The notes: generated from the letters alone by a model not told the origin. DNA of 64,000 nt from Nitratidesulfovibrio termitidis HI1 (GCF_000504305.1 NZ_KI632512.1:3350404-3414403), one strand, 5' to 3'. Shown: positions 34,851 through 44,502, counted from the first letter of the stretch. Program-made: numbers and translations.

Positions 34851-35996
34851 ATGACCCCGGCTTTGCCGCCCGCCGCGCTGGTGCCCGTGCCCGACCCCAT
34901 ACCGGGGCCGTGGGGATGGTTCCAGGCGCTTCTGCTGCTCACCTTCGTGGTGCACCTGCTGTTCATGAACGTGGTGCTGGGCACGGCGGTGATCACCCTG
35001 TTCCGCTCGCTGCGCACGCCATTTGCCCCCAATGACCAGATCAACGTGGACATCCGCGAAACGGCGGCCTGGGTGCCGCGCGCCATGGCCCTGGCCGTGA
35101 ACTTCGGGGTGCCGCCGCTGCTGTTTCTGCAGGTGCTGTACGGGCAGTTCATCTACCCCAGTTCCATCCTGATGGCCACGTGGTGGCTGGGGATCGTGGG
35201 CTTCGTGATGATGGCCTACTACGGCTTCTACCTGTATGGCCTGGGGCATGCCGTGCTTGGCCCGCGCCGCACCCTGGTGGCGGGCATCAGCGTGGCGCTG
35301 CTGCTGGTCAACGCCTTCGTGCTCACCAACAACGCCACCCTGATGCTGGACCCGGCCCGCTGGACCGGCTACGCCGCCTCGCCGGGCGGCACCCTGCTGA
35401 ACTGGGGCGAACCTTCGCTGGTGCCGCGTTACCTGCACATGGTGGTGGGCGCGGTGGCCGTGGGCGGACTGTTCATTGCCGGGCGCGCGCGACTGCTGCA
35501 AAAGGCGGGCGGTCCCGTGGCATCCGGCCCGCAGGGGCCGCAGGACTGGAACCTGCGCATCACCGAAGGCCTCAAATGGTTCACCCACGCCACCTACGCC
35601 CAGTTCGTGCTGGGCGCGTGGTTTCTGCTCAGCCTGCCCGGCCATCTGACGAAACTTTTCATGGGCGGGCACGGGCTGGCCACCGGCGCCTTCGCGCTGG
35701 GGCTGGCGGGCACCGTGCTGGCCCTGGTCGCCGCCCGGCAACGCCGGGTGTGGCTGGCCGCCGGGGCCACGACGGGCGTCATATTCCTGATGGCGTCCAT
35801 GCGCGCCGTGCTGCGCGACGCCTGGCTGGCCCCGCACCTGAATGCCTCCATGGCCCAGGCGGCGGCCACTCCCGTGCTACCGCCAATGGTCGGACAGGAC
35901 GGCGCGGCGGCGCTGTTCGTGGTGTCGCTGGTGGCCGGCGTCGCCGCCGTGTGGTGGCTGGTGGTCATCGCCCGCCGCAGCGGGAAGGAGGCGTAG
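34851..35996 (+). CDS. Polytopic membrane protein, CydA-like (quinol-module subunit)
   Basis: A 381-residue protein with about 9 hydrophobic helices; CAGGAGGAAACC sets the start at 34851. The first helix carries a conserved-looking His (LLTFVVHLLFMNVVLGTAV). Others have PRYLHMVVGAVAVGGLF and WFTHATYAQFVLGAWFLL. These His-in-helix patterns and the overall layout resemble the subunit I family of cytochrome bd quinol oxidases, and the next gene is a clear relative. It has no CXXCH. It probably forms, with the next two genes, a membrane complex that passes electrons between the quinone pool and periplasmic cytochromes (inference). The next start is 3 nt beyond its stop. Confidence 0.6.
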   Translation: MTPALPPAALVPVPDPIPGPWGWFQALLLLTFVVHLLFMNVVLGTAVITLFRSLRTPFAPNDQINVDIRETAAWVPRAMALAVNFGVPPLLFLQVLYGQFIYPSSILMATWWLGIVGFVMMAYYGFYLYGLGHAVLGPRRTLVAGISVALLLVNAFVLTNNATLMLDPARWTGYAASPGGTLLNWGEPSLVPRYLHMVVGAVAVGGLFIAGRARLLQKAGGPVASGPQGPQDWNLRITEGLKWFTHATYAQFVLGAWFLLSLPGHLTKLFMGGHGLATGAFALGLAGTVLALVAARQRRVWLAAGATTGVIFLMASMRAVLRDAWLAPHLNASMAQAAATPVLPPMVGQDGAAALFVVSLVAGVAAVWWLVVIARRSGKEA

Positions 35997-35999
35997 GCC

Positions 36000-37307
36000 A
36001 TGCAGTACCCGGTCTGGCAACTGCCGGTGAACGGCGGCCTGCTCATCGCGCTTATTTCCGTCATTCATGTATTCGTGGCCCAGTTCGCCGTGGGGGGCGG
36101 ATTCTTTCTGGTCATGGCCGAGCGCAAGGGCCACGCGGAAGGCAGCAACGAGATATTGCAGTGGGTGAAGCGGCACAGCCGGTTCTTCGTGCTGCTGACC
36201 ATGGTTTTCGGCGGCGTGACCGGGGTGGGCATCTGGCTGATCATCTCGCTGGTCAGCCCGGCGGCCACATCACAGCTGGTGCACCTGTTCCTGTACGGCT
36301 GGGCCACGGAGTGGGTGTTCTTTCTGGGCGAGATCATGGCCCTGCTGGTGTACTACTACACCTTCCAGCGTTGCATCTCGGGCCGCATGAGCAAAAAGGA
36401 TCACATGGCGGCGGGCTGGCTGTACGCGCTGTTCGCCTTCCTGTCGCTGTTCATGATCAACGGCATCATCGGGTTCATGCTCACCCCCGGCGAATGGCTG
36501 CGCACCGGCAATTTCTGGGACGGGTTCTTCAACCCCACCTTCTGGCCCGCGCTGGTGTTCCGCTTTGCCCTGTGCCTGCTGCTGGCGGGCCTGTTCGCCA
36601 TGATCACCGCCCTGCGCATACCCGGCCCGGCAACGCGCGAGGCCATGGTGCGCTGGTCGGCCAAATGGGTGTGCCTGCCGTTCATCGGGCTGCTCTTGGG
36701 CGCGGCATGGTATTTCACCGCACTTCCCCCTGACCAGCAGGCCATGATCCTGCGCCGCACCGACGACATCCGGCCCTTCGCCCTGGCCTGGCCAGTGGTC
36801 ACGCCGCTGCTGTTCCTGGGCGGGCTGGCCTTTTTCGTGAAGGCCAGCGGCCAGGCGCGGGCCGTGCTGGCGGGTGTGGTGCTGTTGCTGGGCCTTGCCC
36901 AGGTGGGCACCTTCGAGTGGATGCGCGAGACGGGGCGGCGGCCATGGGTCATCCACGGCTACATGTATTCCAACGGCATCCGCGCGGCGGACGTGGAGCG
37001 CATGCAGCGCGACGGCGCGCTGTCGCTCACCGCCTGGGCGGGCACGCGCCAGGTGACCGACGACAACCGCCTGGACGTGGGGCGGTTCCTGTGGGCGCAG
37101 CAGTGTTCCAGCTGCCACGGCATGGGCAACCCCATGCTGGACATGGCGCCGCGCGCGGCCAAGCGCGGCGTGGCCGGGATGGAGGCGCAACTGGCCGGGC
37201 AGGGCAAGCTGCTGCCCTACATGCCGCCCTTCTGCGGCACCCCGGCGGAGCGCCACGCGCTGGCCGTGTACATCGCCCATGAGGTGGAGCGGCGGACGGG
37301 GCGGTAA
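36000..37307 (+). CDS. CydA-like membrane protein fused to a c-type haem domain
   Basis: A 435-residue protein. The first 320 residues hold about 9 membrane helices with candidate haem-b histidines (SVIHVFVAQFAVGGGFFLV, KRHSRFFVLLTMVFGGVTGVGIW, LVHLFLYGWATEWVFFLGE) in the style of cytochrome bd subunit I. The C-terminal 110 residues form a monohaem cytochrome c domain with CSSCHGMG and a distal PYMPPF motif whose Met may be the sixth ligand. The Q-loop and partner CydB of a true bd oxidase are absent, so oxygen reduction is unlikely; quinol:cytochrome c electron transfer is the more likely role (inference). Confidence 0.7.
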   Translation: MQYPVWQLPVNGGLLIALISVIHVFVAQFAVGGGFFLVMAERKGHAEGSNEILQWVKRHSRFFVLLTMVFGGVTGVGIWLIISLVSPAATSQLVHLFLYGWATEWVFFLGEIMALLVYYYTFQRCISGRMSKKDHMAAGWLYALFAFLSLFMINGIIGFMLTPGEWLRTGNFWDGFFNPTFWPALVFRFALCLLLAGLFAMITALRIPGPATREAMVRWSAKWVCLPFIGLLLGAAWYFTALPPDQQAMILRRTDDIRPFALAWPVVTPLLFLGGLAFFVKASGQARAVLAGVVLLLGLAQVGTFEWMRETGRRPWVIHGYMYSNGIRAADVERMQRDGALSLTAWAGTRQVTDDNRLDVGRFLWAQQCSSCHGMGNPMLDMAPRAAKRGVAGMEAQLAGQGKLLPYMPPFCGTPAERHALAVYIAHEVERRTGR

Positions 37308-37375
37308 CCCCGCCTGACACATCCGACGAACGCCTTTGTGATTTTTCGGCAGCAACGACGCAGGGAGATGCGACG

Positions 37376-39298
37376 ATGAACAAGACCGACACCCGCATGA
37401 CCGAGAACCTGTTCCGCGTGTGGCTGATCGTGGTGGCCGTGTTCGCGGTGGGCTTTCTGGGCGCGCAACTGTTCGCGCCGTCCATGCGGCCCGCCGCCAA
37501 ACCGGCGGTGACGGGCCAGACCGCTTCCGGCCAGACCGCCACGGCTCCTCAGGCAGGGGCTGGGGCAGGGGCTGGCACCGGTTACGGGCAACTGGTTACC
37601 GACGTGCCCCCGTTCGACCCCGGCAAGGACGCGTATGTGCTGGTGGCGTGGAGCAGACAGGGCATGCAGCACGTCACCGACGCGGAGCCCGCGTGGACCC
37701 TGCTGCCTCCCGGATCAACCCTGCGGGCGCAACTGGTGCATCGCGGCCCTGGACCGCAGGCGGTGACCGAGGGCGCGACCCTGACCTGGCGGCTGGACGG
37801 CGAGGCCAAACCTTCGGTCGCGCGGCCCGCCGCCGTGGCCGATTCGTCGCTCACCCCCGCCGGGCAGGCCGCCACCACGCCTGCCGCGAAGCCTGCCGAT
37901 GCCGCCACGCAGGCGAAAATCCCGCAACTTTCCGGTGAATTTAAGCTGGTGGAAGGCACCACCCTGTACGAGGCCACGGGCATTCCCGTGCTGCCGTATA
38001 CTGGTGCCGGTGGAAAGGACGGGTTCAACCCGTACCCCACGGTAACCGTGGAGGCGCGCGACGCCATCGGCGCGTTGCTGGCCGTCACCCGCTGCGTGCT
38101 GCCGGTGTCCACCGAGATGGGCTGCCGCAACTGTCACGGCGGTGAATGGAAGGTGGGCGGCGTGGCGGGCATTTCCCCGGCCACCGCCGCCGACGTGCTG
38201 GAAGTGCACGACCGCATCAACGGCACGGATCTGGCCAGACGGGCCAGGTCCGGCACCACCGTGGTCTGCCGCAGTTGCCATGAACCGCCGGACAAGGCCG
38301 ACGCAGCCAAAGCGGGCGCAACGCCTTCCGGCAAGCCCATGCCCCCTGCCATGTCCGCCGCCATCCACGGCTGGCATGCCGCCTACATGGCCGGGCGCGG
38401 CGCGGATGCCTGCAATTCCTGCCATCCTTCCGCGCCCGACGGGGCCACCCGTTTCTGGCGCGACTACCACGTGACCAAGGGTCTGGACTGCACCCGTTGC
38501 CACGGGGCCATGGAAGACCATGCCCTGTCCCTGCTGCGCAAGGAGCAGGAGGCGGGCAACCCCGCCGCCGAACGGCTGATGGCGGCCATCACCCCCGTGG
38601 CTGTCAAGGACGCGAAAGACATCGCCCCGCGCACCCCGTGGGTGAACCTGCCCGATTGTGCTGGCTGCCACGACTTTGCGGAAAAGCCCAAGTCGGCCAC
38701 CGCCAGCGCCTTCAACAAGTGGACCGCCGACGCCGCCGGGCTGTACGCGGAACGCACCGACGACACCACCATGCTGCGCTGCCCGGCCTGTCACGGCGCG
38801 CCGCACGCGGTGTACCCGGCGCGCAACCCGCTGGGGCGCGACCGCGACAACATCCCCCCCATGCAGTATCAGCAGTATGCCCGCGCCATGGGCGCTTCCG
38901 GCAACTGCTCCGTCTGCCACGGCGAGACGCCGGAATTCTCGGTGCACCACCCGCTGGTGGAGCGCAAGGCGGTCACCGTCACCGTGCCGCAGGGGGCAAA
39001 GCTGGGCAAGCCGCGCGTGCCCTTCCCGCACGAGGCGCATACCCCCACCGTGGATTGCGGGACCTGCCACCACAAGGGCTACGTGGACGGCGGCCCCATG
39101 AAGTGCGCCAGCAAGGACTGCCATGACGTGGTGGTGGACGCCGAAACCGGCACCCCCAAGGACCGGGAGAACCCGCGCTACTTCCGCAACGCCTTCCACG
39201 GCGACGGGCCCAGCTGCAACGCCTGCCACGCCAGGCTGCTGGCGGCGGGCAAGGCGGCGGGGCCGGTGGAGTGCCGGGACTGCCACAAGCTGAAATGA
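37376..39298 (+). CDS. Undecahaem c-type cytochrome with class III-like C-terminal module
   Basis: A 640-residue periplasmic protein held by an uncleaved N-terminal helix (FRVWLIVVAVFAVGFLGAQLF). GGGAG precedes 37376. I count eleven haem motifs: CRNCH, CRSCH, CNSCH, CTRCH, CAGCH, CPACH, CSVCH, CGTCH, CASKDCH (CX4CH), CNACH and CRDCH. The first 220 residues have no haem. The last four motifs, with the PHEAH histidine and the mixed CX2CH/CX4CH spacing, follow the tetrahaem cytochrome c3 pattern of sulfate reducers. It probably takes electrons from, or gives them to, the preceding membrane proteins and soluble cytochrome c3. Confidence 0.85.
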   Translation: MNKTDTRMTENLFRVWLIVVAVFAVGFLGAQLFAPSMRPAAKPAVTGQTASGQTATAPQAGAGAGAGTGYGQLVTDVPPFDPGKDAYVLVAWSRQGMQHVTDAEPAWTLLPPGSTLRAQLVHRGPGPQAVTEGATLTWRLDGEAKPSVARPAAVADSSLTPAGQAATTPAAKPADAATQAKIPQLSGEFKLVEGTTLYEATGIPVLPYTGAGGKDGFNPYPTVTVEARDAIGALLAVTRCVLPVSTEMGCRNCHGGEWKVGGVAGISPATAADVLEVHDRINGTDLARRARSGTTVVCRSCHEPPDKADAAKAGATPSGKPMPPAMSAAIHGWHAAYMAGRGADACNSCHPSAPDGATRFWRDYHVTKGLDCTRCHGAMEDHALSLLRKEQEAGNPAAERLMAAITPVAVKDAKDIAPRTPWVNLPDCAGCHDFAEKPKSATASAFNKWTADAAGLYAERTDDTTMLRCPACHGAPHAVYPARNPLGRDRDNIPPMQYQQYARAMGASGNCSVCHGETPEFSVHHPLVERKAVTVTVPQGAKLGKPRVPFPHEAHTPTVDCGTCHHKGYVDGGPMKCASKDCHDVVVDAETGTPKDRENPRYFRNAFHGDGPSCNACHARLLAAGKAAGPVECRDCHKLK

Positions 39299-39302
39299 TG
39301 CG

Positions 39303-39376
39303 TGCAGGCAGGCCGTAACGGCTTGCCTGCAATTCCATTGATGCCACCGGGGCGCGCGGAACACACCGCGCGCCCC
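39303..39376 (+). terminator. Tandem hairpins after the undecahaem cytochrome gene
   Basis: Hairpin 1: TGCAGGCAGGCCG-TAA-CGGCTTGCCTGCA (39303-39331, one G.U). Hairpin 2: GGGGCGCGCGG...CCGCGCGCCCC (39349-39376), followed by GTCTGTTTC. They separate the cytochrome operon from fdhAB. Confidence 0.7.
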
Positions 39377-39580
39377 GTCTGTTTCCGGGGGCTTGCGTGC
39401 CATTCTGTCAGGATAGACATATATAGCTGATAACGTGAAGAAAAAGGCCTTCCCATATCCTCGCGGTGTGGTATGCAGGAGATGTCGGGCGTCAGCTTTT
39501 GCGAGGCGGCATGCCGTTTCCCGCCTGCGCCCGGCGCGCACCTTTTGCGCGCAACCCGCATCCTTTTCAGGAGGCACGCC

Positions 39581-42500
39581 ATGAAAATGAACCGACGCAG
39601 CTTCATCAAGCTCGCTGCATCGGGCGCCGTGGTCACCGCATTCGGCGGGCTGGGCATCAGTCTTGCCCCGGTTGCGGTACACGCCGAAGGGCTGGCCATC
39701 GACAAGGCCACCCTGACCACTTCCGTCTGCTGCTATTGTGCCGTGGGCTGTGGTCTGCTGGTCTGGACCGACCCCGCCACCGGGCGCACCATCAACATCG
39801 AAGGCAATCCGGACCACCCCACCAACGAAGGCACCCTGTGTCCCAAGGGGTCGTCCATCTGGCAGACCACGGAGCAGAGCCAGCGCATCACCAAGGTGCT
39901 GTACCGCGCCCCCGGCAGCGACAAGTGGGAGGAAAAGTCGTGGGACTGGGCGTTGCCGCGCATCGCCCGCAAGATCAAGGACACCCGCGACGCCTCGTTC
40001 GAGGCCGTCAATGACAAGGGCCAGCCGGTCAACCGCACCCGCGCCATCGCCTCCGTCGGGTCCGCCGCCATCGACAACGAGGAGGGCTGGCTGCTGCAGG
40101 CCATGCACCGCTCCCTCGGCCTGGTGTATCTGGAGAGCCACGCCCGCATCTGACACAGTTCCACTGTGGGGGCTCTGGCAGAGTCCTACGGACGCGGCGC
40201 GATGACGAATCACTGGATCGACCTCAAGAACAGCGACGTGTTGCTGATCATGGGCAGCAACGCGGCGGAAAACCATCCCATCTCGTTCAAGTGGGTAACC
40301 CGCGCCCAGCAGCGCGGGGCAACGCTGATCCACGTGGACCCGCGCTTCACGCGCACCTCGGCCAAGGCAGACCTGTACGCGCCCATCCGTTCGGGCACGG
40401 ACCTGGTGTTCTTTGGCGGGCTGATCAGGCACATTCTCGACAACGAGCTGTATTTCAAGCAGTACGTGGTGGACTACACCAACGCCGCGTACCTTGTGGG
40501 GCCGGACTACGAGTTCAAGGACGGCCTGTTCTCCGGCTTCAACCCGCAGACGGCCAGTTACGACCGCAAGAAGTGGGCCTTCGTCACCGACGACAAGGGC
40601 GTCAGCCTGAAGGATCCCACCCTGAAGGACCCGCGCTGCGTGTTGCAGGTCATGCGTCGTCACTATGCCCGCTACGACCTGAAGACCGTGGTGAACGTCA
40701 CCGGCATGCCGGAAGACAAGGTGCTGGCGGTGTGGAATGCCTTTGCGTCCACCGGCAAGCCCGACAAGGCGGGCACCATCCTGTACGCCATGGGTCAGTG
40801 CCAGCACACCGTGGGCGTGCAGAACATCCGCGCCCTGTCCATGATCCAGATGCTGCTCGGCAACATCGGCATCGCGGGCGGCGGGGTGAATGCGCTGCGC
40901 GGCGAATCCAACGTGCAGGGCACCACCGACATCGCCCTCTTGTGCGACAACCTGCCCGGCTACCTGCCCATTCCCCGCGCCATCTGGGCCGATTACGACG
41001 CCTACGTGAAGGCGGGCACCCCGGTCACGGCCGATCCGCAAAGCGCCAACTGGTGGTCCAACCTGGACAAGTACGCGGCATCCCTGCTGAAGGCCATGTA
41101 CCCCACGGCGGACCACAAGGAAGCGTACACCTGGCTGCCCAAGATCGACGACACCAAGGTGGTGGAATACTCCTGGCTGTCGCTGTTCGAGCGCATGTAC
41201 AACGGCGGCTTCAAGGGCGCGTTCGTGTGGGGGCAAAACCCCTGCGCGGGCGGGGCCAACGCGGGCAAGAACCGCAAGGGTCTGACCAACCTGGACTGGA
41301 TGGTGGTGGTCAACCTGTTCGAGAACGAGACCTCGCTGTTCTGGAAGGGCCCGGGCGTCAACCCCAAGGACGTGAAGACCGAGGTGTTCTTTCTGCCCGC
41401 GTGCATGAGCGTGGAAAAGGACGGCTCCGTGGCCAACTCCGGCCGCTGGCTGCAGTGGCGTGAAAAGAGCGCGAAGTTCATGGGCGATTCCATGAGCGAC
41501 GGCGACATCGTCATCCGGCTGTTCGAGGAAGTGCGCAAGCTGTACAAGGCAGAGGGCGGCAAGCACCCGCAACCCATCCTGAACCTGGATACCGCGTACC
41601 TGAAGGATGGCGTGTACGACGCCAGCGCGCTGGCCAAACGGCTCAACGGCACCTTCATGAAGGACGTGACCGTCGCGGGCAAGGAGTGGAAGGCAGGCCA
41701 ACAGGTGCCCGGCTTTGCCGCGTTGCAGGCCGACGGCTCCACCGCGTGCGGCTGCTGGTTGTTCTCCGGCAGCTACACCGAACAGGGCAACATGATGGCC
41801 CGGCACGACCGCACCCAGACCCCGGAACAGGCGGCCATCGGCCTGTTCCCCAACTGGTCGTATTCCTGGCCCGCCAACCGGCGCATCCTGTACAACCGCG
41901 CCGGGGTGGACCAGACGGGCAAGCCCTTCGACCCCAAGCGCGCGGTCATCGCCTGGACCGGCGAAAAGTGGGTGGGCGACGTGCCCGACGGCGGGTGGAA
42001 ACCCGGCGAGAAGCTGCCGTTCATCATGATCCGCGAAGGGCGCGGCCAACTGTTCGGTCCGGGGCGCGTGGACGGTCCCCTGCCGGAACATTACGAACCC
42101 TTCGAAAGCCCGCTGGCGGGCAACCCCCTGTCGCCGCAACGGGTCAACCCCACGGCCCTGCACTTCGCGCACGAGGAAAAGGCCGTGCGCGACCCGCGCT
42201 TCCCCTATGTGTGCACCACCTATCGGGTGACCGAGCAGTGGCAGTCCGGCACCATGACCCGCAAGACCGCATGGCTGAAGGAAATGCAGCCCGACGGTTT
42301 CTGCGAGATGAGCCGTGAACTGGCGGCAGAACTGGGCGTGAAGAACGGCGAGCAGGTGGTGCTGGAATCGGTGCGCGGCAAGGTGCAGGTGGTGGCCATC
42401 GTCACCCCGCGCCTGAAGCCGTTCACCGTCATGGGCGAAACGGTGCATCAGGTGGGCATTCCCTGGCAGTTCGGCTGGGGCCAGAAGAAGAACGCCACGT

Positions 42501-42613
42501 TCGACTCGGCCAACCTGCTGTCGCCTTCGGTGGGTGATCCCAATACCGGGATACCTGAAACGAAGGTATTCATGGTCAACGTGCGCAAGGCACAGCCCGG
42601 AAAGCAAGGGTAG
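39581..42613 (+). CDS. fdhA: Periplasmic formate dehydrogenase, catalytic subunit (selenoprotein)
   Basis: A 1010-residue Mo/W-bis-PGD enzyme oxidising formate to CO2. CAGGAGG sets the start at 39581. Twin-arginine signal MKMNRRSFIKLAASG; [4Fe-4S] motif SVCCYCAVGCG...CPKGSS; in-frame TGA at 40151-40153 (residue 191) in HARI-U-HSSTVGALAESYGRGAMTNHW, exactly where the family has selenocysteine next to the catalytic His. Translation continues normally to 42613 with molybdopterin-binding motifs (GSNAAENHPISFKW, PWQFGWG). With fdhB it forms a soluble periplasmic dimer whose partner is cytochrome c3; no membrane subunit is encoded nearby. Confidence 0.97.
40151..40186 (+). promoter_or_regulatory. 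UGA selenocysteine codon and SECIS element
   Basis: Sixteen nucleotides after the UGA is a 7-bp stem (GGGCTCT / AGAGTCC, one G.U) with a GGC loop (40170-40186). A preceding CACAGT-TCC-ACTGTG hairpin (40154-40168) could form a competing or lower stem. Position and a G-rich apical loop fit the bacterial SECIS that recruits SelB. Confidence 0.8.
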
Positions 42614-42620
42614 GTGAGTC

Positions 42621-43355
42621 ATGAGCGAGAACAAGGGCAAGACCTTCTTCATCGACCAGACCCGCTGCACCGCTTGCCGTGGCTGTCAGGCCGCGTGCAA
42701 GCAGTGGAAGAAGCTGGCCGCCGACGAAACGGTGAACACCGGCAGCTACCAGAACCCGCCGGACCTCAACGGGCACACCTTCAAGCTGGTGCGCTTCAAC
42801 GAGGTGGAAGTGGACGGAAAGCTGAAGTGGGTGTTCTTTCCCGAACAGTGCCGCCACTGCCTGGAACCCCCGTGCAAGATGATGGCCGATGCCTTCATCC
42901 CCGATGCCATCATCCAGGACGAGGCAACCGGCGCGGTGATCTACACGGAAAAGACGAAGGATCTGGACTACCAGACCATCCGCGAGGCTTGCCCCTACGA
43001 CATCCCCCGCAAGGAGGAGTCCACGGGCCTGCTCACCAAGTGCAACATGTGCATCGACAGGGTGCGCGCGGGCATGCTGCCCGCCTGCGTGAAGACCTGC
43101 CCCACGTTCACCATGCACTTCGGCGACCGCGACGAGATGCTGGCCATTGCCCGCGCGCGGCTGGCCGAGGTGCAGAAGACATCCCCGGCGGCCCTGCTGG
43201 CCGATTCCGACCTGGTCCGGGTGCTGTACCTGTGCGAAGTGCACCCCAGCCACTACCACCATCACATGGTGGCCGACGCGGGGAGCGGACCGGACCGTAT
43301 CGGTCCGTTCAGCCGCCGGACGCTGCTGGCCATGCGGCCCTTGCGCATGGGGTAG
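42621..43355 (+). CDS. fdhB: Formate dehydrogenase, iron-sulfur beta subunit
   Basis: A 244-residue electron-transfer subunit, 8 nt after fdhA. Cysteine groups: CTACRGCQAAC, CRHCLEPPC, EACPYD, KCNMC and CVKTCP, twelve ligands, enough for three [4Fe-4S] clusters as in the D. gigas enzyme. No transmembrane anchor and no signal, consistent with export as a folded pair on the Tat signal of FdhA. A His-rich HPSHYHHH lies near residue 214. Confidence 0.96.
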   Translation: MSENKGKTFFIDQTRCTACRGCQAACKQWKKLAADETVNTGSYQNPPDLNGHTFKLVRFNEVEVDGKLKWVFFPEQCRHCLEPPCKMMADAFIPDAIIQDEATGAVIYTEKTKDLDYQTIREACPYDIPRKEESTGLLTKCNMCIDRVRAGMLPACVKTCPTFTMHFGDRDEMLAIARARLAEVQKTSPAALLADSDLVRVLYLCEVHPSHYHHHMVADAGSGPDRIGPFSRRTLLAMRPLRMG

Positions 43356-43412
43356 GGGCATGGCCTAAACGCGGTGGCTTTCGCTGCTTTCGGCAAATAC
43401 AGGCAAAACATA

Positions 43413-43441
43413 CGGGCCGCCCGCGCGATGCGGGCGGCCCG
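43413..43441. terminator. Terminator between fdhB and the convergent TetR gene
   Basis: Twelve-base perfect arms CGGGCCGCCCGC / GCGGGCGGCCCG with a GCGAT-type loop. An A-rich flank (GCAAAACATA) on the left can serve the reverse transcript. Confidence 0.75.
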
Positions 43442-43499
43442 TTGCATTTCGCCATGCCGGAATGCCGCGCCAGCGGCGTTTGCGCTGTGCGGGCAATCG

Positions 43500-44108
43500 C
43501 TACGCCGCGTAAGCGGCAAGAAAGACGGTGACGGCAGCCTCCACGGCGTTTCGGGCCTCTGCGTCACTCACCTCGGTCTTCACGCAGAGCATCACCGGCA
43601 TCTGCACGGTGGACTGACACAGGGCCAGAAAATGCTCGGCGGCCACCTCGGCATCGGGGATGCGCAGCACGCCCAGCGCGTCCGCGCGGGTGAGGTACGC
43701 CGCCAGCAGTCGCCTGCCGCGCAGAAGGCATGTTTCATAAAAGATGCGTCCGATCTCCGGAAAGCGCGGTGCCTCGTGGTACAGCAGGCGCAACACGGCC
43801 TGCGGCTCCTGGTCGGTGATCAGGTTGATGTACCGTGTGCCCAGCAGGCGCAGCACTTCGCCCAGATCGTCGGCGTGGGGGGGCAGGTCGAACACGGCGG
43901 CGCCGCGCACGCGCACCCGGTCTTCCATGTAGGCTTCGAACAGGGCTTCCTTGCTGCCGAAATAGGCGTACAAGGTGCCCTTTGAGCCGCCAAGGGCACT
44001 TGCAATGCGCGACATGGACGTGCCCTGGTAGCCGTGTTCGAGAAACAGCGGTCCGGCGATTTCGAGAATTTCGGACCTGCGGTCCCGGGGGGGGCGGCCT
44101 AGCGCCAT
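43500..44108 (-). CDS. TetR/AcrR family repressor
   Basis: A 202-residue regulator. TCAGGAGA sets the start at 44108 (MALGRPPRDRRSEILEIAGPLFLEHGYQGTSMSRIASALGGSKGTLYAYFGSKEALFEAYMED is the TetR N-terminal HTH). The C-terminal ligand domain is of the AefR-like type (EVLRLLGTRYINLITDQEPQAVLRLL). The perfect palindrome at 44181-44195, 73 nt from its start, is a candidate own operator. Confidence 0.9.
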   Translation of the reverse strand: MALGRPPRDRRSEILEIAGPLFLEHGYQGTSMSRIASALGGSKGTLYAYFGSKEALFEAYMEDRVRVRGAAVFDLPPHADDLGEVLRLLGTRYINLITDQEPQAVLRLLYHEAPRFPEIGRIFYETCLLRGRRLLAAYLTRADALGVLRIPDAEVAAEHFLALCQSTVQMPVMLCVKTEVSDAEARNAVEAAVTVFLAAYAA

Positions 44109-44161
44109 ATGCGTCTCCTGAGTCGATGAAGTTATCACAACATAACCCGACATGGGGGGAG

Positions 44162-44195
44162 TTGACAGTCACGTTTCCAAACCGTACTGTACGGT
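44162..44195 (+). promoter_or_regulatory. Promoter overlapped by a TetR-type operator palindrome
   Basis: TTGACA (44162-44167), 17-nt spacer, TACTGT (44185-44190). The -10 region lies inside ACCGTAC-T-GTACGGT (44181-44195), a perfect 15-bp palindrome of the size bound by TetR dimers. Which of the two flanking TetR proteins binds it is not known. Confidence 0.6.
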
Positions 44196-44412
44196 CATTA
44201 AAATATAGGGAACGAGGCGAGAAACGCAAGCACGAATCCTTCGCAAGCAGTTTCCGCAAGGCATCACCGCGGAACAAAAGGATTTGGCTTCGGGACATGC
44301 GTGTGTCGCCCGCTCGACGGAATCCATAAAGGCCGCCGGTTGCGGGTGCCCGATTCAGGGCATGCGGGCAACTGGCGGCATGCGGTCCCGGCCCAGACCG
44401 GGGCCGGTTTCG

Positions 44413-44445
44413 ATCACACTCCGAAGCGGGGTGTGATGATTTTTT
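44413..44445 (+). terminator. Intrinsic terminator between the two TetR genes
   Basis: ATCACACTCC-GAAGC-GGGGTGTGAT, 9 of 10 paired, followed two bases later by six T. It would end any transcript started at 44162 after about 250 nt. Otherwise the 44109-44502 spacer contains no gene I can support. Confidence 0.65.
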
Positions 44446-44502
44446 GGATGGATACTCTCGGTACGACAATCCCGCGTGGTAGCCTCGTAAGGTGGTAAAA
44501 GC

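Noticed and set aside
40151-40153. In-frame stop suggesting a broken fdhA
   Set aside because: Position, surrounding motif and the downstream stem show it is a selenocysteine codon.
37715-42670. A 1651-residue open frame on the reverse strand across the cytochrome and fdhA genes
   Set aside because: It is the mirror frame of GC-rich genes with strong third-position bias; its translation is Gly/His/Arg/Val-rich with no domain, and the forward genes are unmistakable.
44297-44329. A 10-codon reading frame in the TetR intergenic transcript
   Set aside because: No ribosome binding site is visible and it is too short to support.
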